Part shown: positions 41,084-49,399 of the stretch, piece by piece
Position numbering within the stretch: the first letter of the stretch is position 1
Layout of the letters: each line of letters opens with the position of its first letter
The notes under the pieces: generated by a model
What the model was told of the DNA's origin: nothing
Database searches by the model: none
What the model saw: only the letters and a program-made list of their open reading frames with translations
NCBI GenBank assembly: GCA_902793335.1
Contig: CADBCZ010000007.1
Span: 1-64,000 of the forward strand
Origin: an uncultured Lachnospiraceae bacterium
GTDB taxonomy: Bacteria; Bacillota; Clostridia; Lachnospirales; Lachnospiraceae
Direction of reading: 5' to 3'
Length of the DNA stretch: 64,000 nt
Program-made: the position numbers and the translations under genes

Positions 41084-42109
41084 ATGCAATTGTCAGATTT
41101 TAATTATGATCTACCGCAGGAATTAATAGCTCAGGATCCGCTTGAAAAGAGAAGCGATTCAAGATTAATGATCGTAGGTAGAGAAGATGGCTCAATAGAA
41201 CATAAGCATTTCTATGATATTATAGATTATGTAAACCCGGGCGATTGCCTGGTTATAAATGATACTAAGGTAATCCCTGCAAGGCTAATGGGTGTTAAGG
41301 AGGATACCGGCGCATCGATCGAAGTACTTCTCTTAAAAAGAAGAGAAGAAAAGGTATGGGAGACTTTGGTAAAACCAGGAAAGAAGGCAAGAGTCGGTGC
41401 AAGAATATCCTTTGGCGATGGATTGCTGGTTGGAGAAGTTATAGATATTGTAGAAGAGGGAAATCGACTTATACGTTTTGAATATGAGGGGATATGGGAG
41501 GAGCTTCTTGATAAATTAGGTCAGATGCCGCTTCCGCCTTATATTACTCATAAATTACAAGATAGAAACAGATATCAGACCGTATACGCGAAAAATGATG
41601 GCTCGGCTGCTGCGCCAACTGCAGGATTGCATTTTACAAAGGAACTGTTAGAGCAGTTGAAAGAAAAGGGTGTGGAGATAGCACACGTAACACTTCATGT
41701 TGGACTTGGAACTTTCCGTCCGGTAAAAGTAGACAATATTTTAGAGCATCATATGCATTCAGAATTTTATGTTGTTGAGCAGGAAGAAGCGGACAAGATA
41801 AATGCTGCTAAAGCAAATGGAAAGCGCATAATTTCTGTGGGAACTACAAGTACAAGAACCTTAGAATCCGTGGCTGATGAGAACGGTATTGTCAGAGCAG
41901 GCAGCGGTTGGACGGACATATTCATTTATCCGGGATATAAATTCAAGGTTGTTGATTGCCTGATAACGAATTTCCATTTGCCTGAATCAACTCTTTTAAT
42001 GCTTGTATCAGCATTTTCTTCTAGAGAGAATATGCTTAATGCATACGAGGTAGCCGTTTCGGAGAGATATAGATTCTTTTCGTTCGGTGATGCAATGTTC
42101 ATACAGTAA
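41084..42109 (+). CDS. queA: S-adenosylmethionine:tRNA ribosyltransferase-isomerase
   Basis: QueA moves the ribose part of S-adenosylmethionine onto 7-aminomethyl-7-deazaguanine in tRNA, a late step in queuosine synthesis. The 341-residue length is normal. Marks are [12 protein letters not shown]-like start ([13 protein letters not shown]), [38 protein letters not shown] and [16 protein letters not shown] ribosome site precedes the ATG. No other queuosine genes are adjacent. Confidence 0.97.
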   Translation: MQLSDFNYDLPQELIAQDPLEKRSDSRLMIVGREDGSIEHKHFYDIIDYVNPGDCLVINDTKVIPARLMGVKEDTGASIEVLLLKRREEKVWETLVKPGKKARVGARISFGDGLLVGEVIDIVEEGNRLIRFEYEGIWEELLDKLGQMPLPPYITHKLQDRNRYQTVYAKNDGSAAAPTAGLHFTKELLEQLKEKGVEIAHVTLHVGLGTFRPVKVDNILEHHMHSEFYVVEQEEADKINAAKANGKRIISVGTTSTRTLESVADENGIVRAGSGWTDIFIYPGYKFKVVDCLITNFHLPESTLLMLVSAFSSRENMLNAYEVAVSERYRFFSFGDAMFIQ

Positions 42110-42136
42110 ACTTTGATGTGAAAGTTTTCATAAATT

Positions 42137-42198
42137 AAAAAGACAGTTGCGAAACTTTGAGGTGTCCCCTCGTATTGAGTTTCACAACTGCCTTTTTT
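42137..42198. terminator. Shared terminator between queA and aroA
   Basis: AAAAAGACAGTTGCGAAACT (42137-42156) pairs with the arm at 42178-42198 (AGTTTCACAACTGCC plus T-run); an inner GAGG/CCTC stem is present. Mismatches on the plus strand become G-U pairs on the minus strand, so it folds slightly better in aroA transcripts. Both directions have T-runs. It overlaps the aroA stop codon. Confidence 0.85.
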
Positions 42199-43486
42199 AT
42201 TTGGTTAGATTATATAAGTCATTGTAGAAGCTTGGATACGAAATGTTAACACACTCGGCACCTGTTATTTCTGTATCACCATCGGCTAAACCACCGGCTA
42301 TTGCAAAACTCATAGCTATTCTGTGATCTAGTTTGGAATCTATTACAGCACCGTGAAGAGGCTTGCCACCGTTAATGATCATTCCGTCTTCTGTAGGTTC
42401 TATATCACAGCCCATTAACTTTAGGTTGGTTGACATAACGTCAATTCTGTTGGATTCTTTAACCTTTAATTCCTGTGCATCTTTTATTATAGTAGTACCT
42501 TCGGCAAAAGCAGCCATTATAGCTATAATAGGTATTTCATCTATCAATTTCGGTATAATATCGCCTTCTATAGTACATCCGTGGAGTGTTGTTGTTGAAA
42601 CAGTGATATCGGCAACAGGTTCTCCAATGTCGTCTTTAATATTTGAATATTTGATATCAGCTCCCATCATCTTACATACTGTAAGTATTCCGTCTCTTGT
42701 TGGATTGATTCCTACATTCTTGATAGTAATCTCTGAATTAGGGGTAATAAGTCCTGCTGCTATGAAATATGCGGCAGAGGAAATATCTCCCGGTACATGG
42801 ATGTGTTGAGCCATCAGTTTGTTGCCTGAGTTAACGGTTACAGTCTTACCTGAATTAGTAACCTTAATATCTACCCCGAAAGATTCAAACATTAATTCTG
42901 TATGATTTCTCGAAAGAGCAGGTTCCGTTACTGTGGTAGAACCTTCTGCATACAATCCTGCCAATAAGATTGAAGATTTAACCTGGGCAGATGCAACAGG
43001 TGAATTATAGTTAATTCCATGAAGATTTCCTCCGTGTATGATATATGGGGCACATTTGTCATTGGAAAGACATTCGAAAGATGCCCCCATCTCTGATAAA
43101 GGAGTGATTATTCTACCCATGGGGCGTTTTCTTATTGATGCATCGCCATCAACTTTTGAAGGAAATGATTGTGCAGCCAGTATTCCGGACATGAGTCTTG
43201 TGGTAGTCCCGCTATTGCCTACATCTAAAACTTCTTTTGGTGCTGTTAAACCATGTAATCCTTTTCCATGGATTTTGACGATGTTAGTTTTGCAATTGTT
43301 TTCAATCTCTATTCCCAGTTTTTTGAAGCAGGCTATGGATGACAGACAATCTGCTCCTTGAAGAAAACCGGAAACTTCAGTAGTTCCTGAGGCGAGTGCC
43401 CCTAACATGATACTTCTGTGTGAGATGGATTTATCTCCTGGAATATTGATTTCACCATGTAGGTTTGATAAATGTGATATTTTCAT
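42197..43486 (-). CDS. aroA: 3-phosphoshikimate 1-carboxyvinyltransferase (EPSP synthase)
   Basis: AroA joins phosphoenolpyruvate to shikimate-3-phosphate in the shikimate pathway. The 429-residue protein shows PGDKSISHRSIMLGA, GNSGTTTRLMSG, the RKRPMGRI loop (glyphosate-site region) and KESNRIDVMSTNL. It follows tyrA on the same strand with a 153-base gap. AGAGGAGAAA precedes the ATG. Confidence 0.97.
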   Translation of the reverse strand: MKISHLSNLHGEINIPGDKSISHRSIMLGALASGTTEVSGFLQGADCLSSIACFKKLGIEIENNCKTNIVKIHGKGLHGLTAPKEVLDVGNSGTTTRLMSGILAAQSFPSKVDGDASIRKRPMGRIITPLSEMGASFECLSNDKCAPYIIHGGNLHGINYNSPVASAQVKSSILLAGLYAEGSTTVTEPALSRNHTELMFESFGVDIKVTNSGKTVTVNSGNKLMAQHIHVPGDISSAAYFIAAGLITPNSEITIKNVGINPTRDGILTVCKMMGADIKYSNIKDDIGEPVADITVSTTTLHGCTIEGDIIPKLIDEIPIIAIMAAFAEGTTIIKDAQELKVKESNRIDVMSTNLKLMGCDIEPTEDGMIINGGKPLHGAVIDSKLDHRIAMSFAIAGGLADGDTEITGAECVNISYPSFYNDLYNLTK

Positions 43487-43639
43487 TTGTTTCTCCTCTT
43501 AGTATAGTTCTGGAAAATTGATAAAAAATGTGATAGTATACTCGCATTGTTATAGCTTATATGTGCAATATGTTGCTGTATGTATTGAAAAATAGAGTTT
43601 GTAATATCTGAAAAAATGTGATGATGATAATTGGTGACA

Positions 43640-44740
43640 TTATCTTTCGTAAATCTGATAATTTAAACTCTTTAATAGTTCTGCAGCGGTTATTGCACTG
43701 TCATTATCATAGAAAGATAAGCGTAATACACCCTCATTATCTTCACGGTTATGTGTTATACCGATATTTTTAAGATTGATTCCTGCATTACCAACATGAG
43801 ATACGGCAGTGGCAAGAGCATTTGGTTCATCCGGAATATCAAGATAGACATCGTAATTCATTCTTATAACACCGGTAGGATGATCGGGAACGGAATTTCT
43901 GTAGTCCTTAGCCGTATCAAAGAAATTGTATATGTTTCTTGCATCTTCGGTTTCTATATAGGTAATCATATCATTGATTTCATCATTGAATTTTCGCAGA
44001 CCTGATACAACATTTTTAGGATTGCTAAGCAGGATATGCTCCCAGACAACAGGATTAGAAGATGCTATTCTGGTAATATCCTTAAATCCTCCTGCAGCAA
44101 GTTGTTTGAGTATTCCGTTTTCATCCTCTTTGTCAGCTACAAGATTAACAAGTGATGAGGCGATGACATGAGGAATGTGACTGATGTAGGCAGTAATCTC
44201 GTCGTGTTCTTCAGGACTATAGACGATTGGAATTGAGCCCAGGTCTTCCAAAAGCATTCTGAAGTTTTCGACTTTATCATTGTCAACGGTGGCAGAAGGT
44301 GTCACAAAATAATAGGCATTTTCAATCAGCCTGTCATTCGCTGCATCAAATCCGCTACGTTCAGAGCCTACCATAGGATGTCCGCCAATGAAATAATCTT
44401 CTAAATGGTATTCGTGGATAGCTTTGTAAATATCGCTTTTCACACTACCAACATCAGTTAGAATACAATCGTTGTGAATGATCCCCTTTATAATAGGAAG
44501 ATATGCAATATTATAATGTACCGGAGCGCATAGAAAAATGTAGTCACAGTCTTTCATAGCCTCAATTGATGTGACGATTTTGGTTAATGTTTTTTCGGAC
44601 AGTGCAAGAGACAATGCTTGTTGATCAACGTCAAAGCCTAATATTTCCGTATCCGGGAAAACCCTTCTGATTGATTTTGCTATAGAGCCTCCTATAAGTC
44701 CAAGACCGATGAATCCGATACATAGTTGATTGTTGTTCAT
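43640..44740 (-). CDS. tyrA: Prephenate dehydrogenase with ACT domain
   Basis: TyrA oxidises prephenate to 4-hydroxyphenylpyruvate in tyrosine synthesis. The 366-residue protein has the NAD-binding start IGFIGLGLIGGSIA, the GGHPMVGSERSGF catalytic segment and AYISHIPHVIASSL. A C-terminal ACT domain (residues about 295-366, DIPDEPNALATAVSHVGNAG) suggests allosteric control by an amino acid, probably tyrosine. AGGGGGA upstream supports the start. It is grouped with aroA and an RsuA-family gene on the minus strand. Confidence 0.95.
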   Translation of the reverse strand: MNNNQLCIGFIGLGLIGGSIAKSIRRVFPDTEILGFDVDQQALSLALSEKTLTKIVTSIEAMKDCDYIFLCAPVHYNIAYLPIIKGIIHNDCILTDVGSVKSDIYKAIHEYHLEDYFIGGHPMVGSERSGFDAANDRLIENAYYFVTPSATVDNDKVENFRMLLEDLGSIPIVYSPEEHDEITAYISHIPHVIASSLVNLVADKEDENGILKQLAAGGFKDITRIASSNPVVWEHILLSNPKNVVSGLRKFNDEINDMITYIETEDARNIYNFFDTAKDYRNSVPDHPTGVIRMNYDVYLDIPDEPNALATAVSHVGNAGINLKNIGITHNREDNEGVLRLSFYDNDSAITAAELLKSLNYQIYER

Positions 44741-44820
44741 CCAGATATCCCCCTGTTATATTAATTCATTAACTAAATTGATTTGAATAAATAGTATTTT
44801 AATATGTTGTACTTTGTGTG

Positions 44821-45639
44821 TCAACACTTTAAATCGGTAAAGTGCAAAAGAGGGATTATATCTTCATGTAAGAGTTGTTTACACTCGCCTGTTCGAAGGT
44901 CGTTTGGTATTTTGAGTTTTCCAAAAGAAATGCGTCTTAAATAAAGTACATTTGCTTCGACGGCTTTAAACATACGTTTGACCTGGTGATATTTTCCCTC
45001 CTGTATTGTTATCAAGACGAAGCAAAATTGCTCGTGGTCGTTGTAGCCTGCAAGGTTAATGTCTTCCGATAAGAAAGGAAATTGTTCGTTATAGTAGGAT
45101 GAATCAAAAGAAAGAGGATTATCTAAGCATTTGACAACAGCAGGCATGGCTGTAAAGGGCTCATCATCGTGTATTTCGATACCGTCAGATAAACATTTTA
45201 TATCATGATCATCAATTTGCTTGTCCAAGACAGCGTAATAAGTCTTATCGACATGGTATTTTGGAGATAAAAGCTTATGAGTAAGTTCCCCATCATTGGT
45301 TATAAGGAGTAATCCTTCTGTATCTTTATCCAATCTGCCGACAGGCGCTAAATCTTTGCGTGGTGATTTGATCAAAGACATTACTGTGGGATTGATATTG
45401 TCTTTCCTGGCGGTTACATATCCGGCAGGTTTGTTTAAAATATAGTATTCGTACGTTGTTAAAGAAACAACATTTCCTTTATAAGTTACTGTATCTTCTG
45501 TAAGTGATACTTTCTGTTCGGGAACGGTCGAAATTATCCCGTTTACCATTATCATTTTCTGCCTGATTATGTTTTTTACCTGTGAGCGACTTCCTATACC
45601 GGCGTCGGCCAGATACTTATCCAATCGTATTTTAGACAT
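44821..45639 (-). CDS. RsuA-family 16S/23S rRNA pseudouridine synthase
   Basis: The 272-residue protein has an N-terminal S4 RNA-binding domain (IRLDKYLADAGIGSRSQ) and an RsuA/RluB/E/F catalytic domain with the Asp in PVGRLDKDTEGLLLITNDG and GKYHQVKRMF. About 30 residues are inserted near residue 190 (LDNPLSFDSSYYNEQFPFL region), making it longer than typical RsuA. The target site in rRNA cannot be assigned from sequence. CAGGAGT places the start at 45639, 25 codons inside the longest frame. Confidence 0.93.
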   Translation of the reverse strand: MSKIRLDKYLADAGIGSRSQVKNIIRQKMIMVNGIISTVPEQKVSLTEDTVTYKGNVVSLTTYEYYILNKPAGYVTARKDNINPTVMSLIKSPRKDLAPVGRLDKDTEGLLLITNDGELTHKLLSPKYHVDKTYYAVLDKQIDDHDIKCLSDGIEIHDDEPFTAMPAVVKCLDNPLSFDSSYYNEQFPFLSEDINLAGYNDHEQFCFVLITIQEGKYHQVKRMFKAVEANVLYLRRISFGKLKIPNDLRTGECKQLLHEDIIPLLHFTDLKC

Positions 45640-45818
45640 ACCTATACTCCTGTGTCGAAATAAATTGTATTTTTTTTGATACAAATGTGTATAACCCAAA
45701 GGTATAATGCACAAAATTGTAATGCTATCTTATCATATTCATCAATAAAAGAATATGATTTTTATAAAAAAGTACTGTTTACATGGAAATGTAAATATAT
45801 GGTAAAAAGGTGGAGAAC

Positions 45819-45847
45819 TTGACATTTAATTTGTTAAATGATATATT
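45819..45847 (+). promoter_or_regulatory. Promoter of the SH3/3D-domain gene
   Basis: TTGACA (45819-45824), 17 bases and TATATT (45842-45847), about 60 bases before the gene, in the divergent gap with the pseudouridine synthase gene. Confidence 0.65.
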
Positions 45848-45905
45848 ACGCTTTGTAACAAGTTTGTAACATTTTCGTGTGTGTTGTTTAATGGAGGAAA
45901 TGAAT

Positions 45906-47630
45906 ATGCGTCATAACAGAAGAGCTGTGATGGCTGAACACTACAAACTTTATTTGAAAAAGAATATATTTAATGGAAGATATTTTGTAAGAAACGTTCA
46001 GATTGTTTTTTGTGCATTGATCGTATTTGCACTGCTTTTTACAGTTGTTGCATTATCAGGTAATGATAAGGAGGCTAAGAAAACAGCCGGTGCTAATAAG
46101 AAGATAAGTGTTAAGGAAGCATTATTTGGTAATAATGAAGTTACAGAGTCGGAAATTACATCATCTACTGAAGCTGTTGTAGCAGTTTCGGAAGAAGTGG
46201 CAACGATGGAAGCAACTACAGAGGCGGATGAAGTGGCAACTGAGATTTCTGAGGAAACAACTGTTAATGCTGATGACACCCCGGCTGATGCTGTTATAGA
46301 GAGTGTATCGGCAGAGAATGTGGATTCATCGGGAAAAGCTACAGATGATACTGATAACGTAAATGACAATACAAATGATAAAGTGGTAGCTGAGGTATCT
46401 GATGAAACTGTGAAAAGTGAATTCGAAGACAGATGTATTGCGAATGTAGATGAAACTTTGAATGTCAGAAAAGATCCGAGTGCAGATGCAGAATTTGTAG
46501 GTTCTATGTCAAAAGGTTCAATTGCTACAGTTGAAGGCAGAGAAGGTGAATGGACTAAGATTAAATCAGGTGATGTTGAAGGCTACGTTCTTACAGAATA
46601 TATTTTGACCGGTAAGATTGCGGAGGCATTTGCTAAAGATTATGTTACGATTTTGGGAACTGCCAAAGAAGATGGAATTAATATTCGTAAAGAGCGTTCG
46701 GTAGAATCAGACATACTTAAGGTATTAGATAAAGGTGATTCTGTTTCGATTATCGAGGAAGCAAAAGAGGATGAATCTGATAAAACGGAAAAATTTGTTG
46801 AGAATACAACAGAAGAAGCTATTGAAAATAGCACAGAAGCGACTACAGAGAATAATATAGAAGTAACTACAGAGAATAATACAGAAGTAACTACTGAAGG
46901 TATTACAGAGGAAACATCGGAAAGTATTGTAGTGGATAATACCGAGGAAAATGTTGGAAACGGTACAGAGGAAACAACAGAGCAGGCAATAAAGGAAAAA
47001 TCGGAGACGACAGAGTATGCCGGGGAAAAAGCTGCTCAAAAAGATATTAACTGGCTTACAGTGATGTTAGATGATGGACAGGTTGGATATGTTTCAAAAG
47101 ATTATATAGAGGTTGATAGATTATATACTCTTGCTGTATCTGCAGAGGAACTTCAGAGAAGAGAAGAAGAACGCCTGGAGGCAGAACGCGCAGCGGCTGA
47201 GGCAGCAGCAGAGGCAGAAAGACTTAAACAGCAGCAGGCGGCGCAAGCAACGCAGACGGCATCGAGTTCAACAACATCTTCTAAGAGTGATTCTTCATCA
47301 AGCTATGAGGGTGCTAAGACTACACCGGTAACTGCAACAGAGTCAGGTGAATCGCTTGGCAAGTTTTATATTACAGCATATTGTGGATGTAAGAAGTGTA
47401 GCGGAGGACATAATAAGACAGCTAGTGGAACAACACCTACACAAGGTAGAACGATTGCGGCAGATACAAGTGTTCTTCCATTTGGAACACAGGTTGTTAT
47501 TGATGGAGTTGTATATACGGTTGAAGACAGAGGAAGCGGAGTTTGTGGTAATCATATAGATATATTCTTTGCAACTCATGAAGATGCATTAGCATTTGGC
47601 TCTAAGACAGTGACTGTGTATAAGTATTAA
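45906..47630 (+). CDS. SH3-domain and 3D-domain cell-wall protein
   Basis: The 574-residue protein has a cytoplasmic start, one TM or signal anchor (residues about 35-55), then a Thr/Glu/Ser-rich spacer. Two bacterial SH3-type domains follow: one at about residues 175-235 (ETLNVRKDPSADAEFVGSM) and a second beginning near 245 (GINIRKERS), interrupted by a Thr/Glu/Asn repeat region before its end (DDGQVGYVSKDYIEV). An Ala/Glu coiled segment leads to a C-terminal 3D domain (YCGCKKCSGG, IAADTSVLPFGTQV, VEDRGSG, HIDIFF) found in wall-lytic transglycosylases. The 24-base repeat at 46835-46890 is prone to length change. GGAGG at 45894 supports this start. Confidence 0.88.
   Translation: MRHNRRAVMAEHYKLYLKKNIFNGRYFVRNVQIVFCALIVFALLFTVVALSGNDKEAKKTAGANKKISVKEALFGNNEVTESEITSSTEAVVAVSEEVATMEATTEADEVATEISEETTVNADDTPADAVIESVSAENVDSSGKATDDTDNVNDNTNDKVVAEVSDETVKSEFEDRCIANVDETLNVRKDPSADAEFVGSMSKGSIATVEGREGEWTKIKSGDVEGYVLTEYILTGKIAEAFAKDYVTILGTAKEDGINIRKERSVESDILKVLDKGDSVSIIEEAKEDESDKTEKFVENTTEEAIENSTEATTENNIEVTTENNTEVTTEGITEETSESIVVDNTEENVGNGTEETTEQAIKEKSETTEYAGEKAAQKDINWLTVMLDDGQVGYVSKDYIEVDRLYTLAVSAEELQRREEERLEAERAAAEAAAEAERLKQQQAAQATQTASSSTTSSKSDSSSSYEGAKTTPVTATESGESLGKFYITAYCGCKKCSGGHNKTASGTTPTQGRTIAADTSVLPFGTQVVIDGVVYTVEDRGSGVCGNHIDIFFATHEDALAFGSKTVTVYKY
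46835..46893 (+). repeat. 24-base tandem repeat in SH3/3D gene
   Basis: Two and a half copies of a 24-base unit (46835-46858, 46859-46882, then a partial), encoding the octapeptide-like EVTTENNT. The copies differ at only a few positions. Confidence 0.75.
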
Positions 47631-47660
47631 GAGTGTAATAACAGAATGTGAATATGTTTA

Positions 47661-47689
47661 GCGTACATCATTGTGGATGTACGCTTTTT
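47661..47689 (+). terminator. Terminator of the SH3/3D gene
   Basis: GCGTACATC (47661-47669), loop ATTGTG, GATGTACGC (47676-47684), then TTTTT. It separates the SH3/3D gene from the polysaccharide locus. Confidence 0.92.
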
Positions 47690-47712
47690 CATGCAAACAG
47701 ATTGTTTGTTTT

Positions 47713-47741
47713 TTGACACATATATTATAATGTGTTATTAT
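47713..47741 (+). promoter_or_regulatory. Promoter of the polysaccharide locus with dyad spacer
   Basis: TTGACA (47713-47718), exactly 17 bases and TATTAT (47736-47741). The spacer contains ACACAT at 47716-47721 and ATGTGT at 47730-47735, a dyad between the two boxes that could bind a regulator. The expected transcript start is only about 25 bases before the first gene. Confidence 0.65.
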
Positions 47742-47771
47742 GTAGCGGATATTGATTTGGAGGTGTTTTTA

Positions 47772-48563
47772 ATGACACGCTTTTGGAATGATTTGAAAAA
47801 ATACTATAAATATGAGGTGAGAGCTGCTAAGTCTGAGCTTAAGACTGAGGTTGCAAACTCATATCTGAACTGGATATGGTGGGTGTTGGATCCTCTCTTC
47901 ACGATGATGATATATTACCTCATATTTGGTGTCGTTTTTAAAGCTAAAGAGGAGTACTTTACGACTTTCCTTTTTATCGGACAAACTATGTGGGCGTTCT
48001 TTAACAAGAATGTTGTTCAGAGCGTAAGAATGATTAAGAGAAATAAGAGCATTGTTGCGAGGGTTTATATTCCTAAGTTTGTACTGCTTGTCTCTAATAT
48101 GATGATCAATGGATTTAAAATGGCAATATCATGGGTTATAGTTGTTATTATGATGATTGCTACAAAAGTCCCGTTATCTTCACATTTGATTTGTTTTATT
48201 CCGATATTATTGGTTATGGTATTGGTGACATTTGCAGTTTCAATCAACCTGATGCACTTTGGTGTGTTTATTGAGGATTTGGGAAATGTTATCAATATAG
48301 CAATGAAGCTGTTGCTTTATATGACAGGTATTTTTTATAGCATAGAGACTAGACTCGGACCTGATCATCCGTTGATTGCAAAGATAATTCTTCACGGCAA
48401 TCCAATGGCGTTGCTTATAACAGATATGCGTAATGTTGTTTTATATGATAAAGCACCACATTGGATATGGCTGCTTATATGGACAGTTATTTCACTTATA
48501 TTCTCAATAATAGGAATTAAAACAATATATAAGAATGAGAATACATATGCTAAGGTTATTTAA
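47772..48563 (+). CDS. ABC-2 type polysaccharide export permease (Wzm/TagG-like)
   Basis: The 263-residue membrane protein has six TM helices and the ABC-2 export pattern. The N-terminus (YKYEVRAAKSELKTEVANSYLNWIWWVLDP, a lengthened amphipathic start) and FIGQTMWAFFNKNV fit Wzm and TagG permeases that export polysaccharide on undecaprenyl phosphate. It pairs with the ATPase gene 45 bases downstream. TTGGAGGTG precedes the ATG; the longer frame runs through a terminator and promoter. Confidence 0.92.
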   Translation: MTRFWNDLKKYYKYEVRAAKSELKTEVANSYLNWIWWVLDPLFTMMIYYLIFGVVFKAKEEYFTTFLFIGQTMWAFFNKNVVQSVRMIKRNKSIVARVYIPKFVLLVSNMMINGFKMAISWVIVVIMMIATKVPLSSHLICFIPILLVMVLVTFAVSINLMHFGVFIEDLGNVINIAMKLLLYMTGIFYSIETRLGPDHPLIAKIILHGNPMALLITDMRNVVLYDKAPHWIWLLIWTVISLIFSIIGIKTIYKNENTYAKVI

Positions 48564-48607
48564 TTATATTAGTGTCTCGAAAGGATAATAATTATTTAGG
48601 TGAGAAG

Positions 48608-49399
48608 ATGAGTAATAATACAGATGTCATAAAAAAAACTGAAACTGATAACAGTAATAACAAGTCCCTGTCAGAGGAAATCGCAATAGAAGTCAAGGAT
48701 TTATGGATTGGTTACAAAGATATTCAGGCATATTCCATCAAGAAGAGTCTGTTGAAGTTAAAGAAGGCTCATGTTGAGGAGTTTCAGGCAGTAAGAGGTG
48801 TTTCATATACTGTCAGAAGAGGAGAAATTCTCGGAATTATTGGTAAGAACGGAAGTGGAAAGTCGACAATGCTCAAAGCTTTGGCTGGAATATTCTGCGC
48901 TGATAAGGGTTCTATTGATCTTAAGGGCAATTCTGTTTCACTGCTTTCAATCGGTGTGGGATTTCAAAAGGAGATAACAGGTCGGGAGAATATTCTTCTT
49001 TCCGGAATGCTTCTTGGTTTTTCAGAAGAAGAGATACGTGAAAAGATGCCTGACATTATCGAATTTGCCGAACTAGGAAAATTCATTGACAAACCGGTCA
49101 AGACATATTCAAGCGGTATGTACTCTAAGCTGGCATTTTCGATCACTGCTGTTTTGCAGACAGAAATTATGCTTATCGATGAGGTGTTATCTGTAGGTGA
49201 TGCAAAGTTTAAAAAGAAGAGTTATCGTAAGATGAAAGAGCTGATTTCTAATAAGGACAGAACGGTTGTAATTGTTTCACATAATGAACAGACATTGTTA
49301 GAGCTTTGTGACAGGGTTATGTGGATGCATGATGGAGAAATCAAACGTATTGGTGACCCTAAAGAAGTTTTAGAGGAATATGCGGAGTTTATGAAATGA
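48608..49399 (+). CDS. Polysaccharide export ABC ATPase (Wzt/TagH-like)
   Basis: The 263-residue ATPase has Walker A GKNGSGKST, signature YSSGMYSKLAF, Walker B MLIDEVLSVGD and H-loop VSHNE. This set (the SSGM signature and the IGVGFQKEITGREN loop) is typical of Wzt/TagH. There is no C-terminal carbohydrate-binding domain, so export would not depend on a chain-end cap recognised by this subunit. The first 35 residues are polar and Lys/Asn-rich. The start is uncertain; a GTG lies 36 bases upstream. It overlaps the next gene by four bases (ATGA). Confidence 0.93.
   Translation: MSNNTDVIKKTETDNSNNKSLSEEIAIEVKDLWIGYKDIQAYSIKKSLLKLKKAHVEEFQAVRGVSYTVRRGEILGIIGKNGSGKSTMLKALAGIFCADKGSIDLKGNSVSLLSIGVGFQKEITGRENILLSGMLLGFSEEEIREKMPDIIEFAELGKFIDKPVKTYSSGMYSKLAFSITAVLQTEIMLIDEVLSVGDAKFKKKSYRKMKELISNKDRTVVIVSHNEQTLLELCDRVMWMHDGEIKRIGDPKEVLEEYAEFMK

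Noticed and set aside
42363-42809. 148-residue plus-strand frame inside aroA
   Set aside because: It is antisense to a clear EPSP synthase gene with all motifs. Its low-complexity Ile/Ser/Pro composition is a shadow of the coding strand.
47673-47771. 33-residue extension of the export permease
   Set aside because: It runs through the terminator arm and the promoter boxes, and the ATG at 47772 has a good ribosome site.
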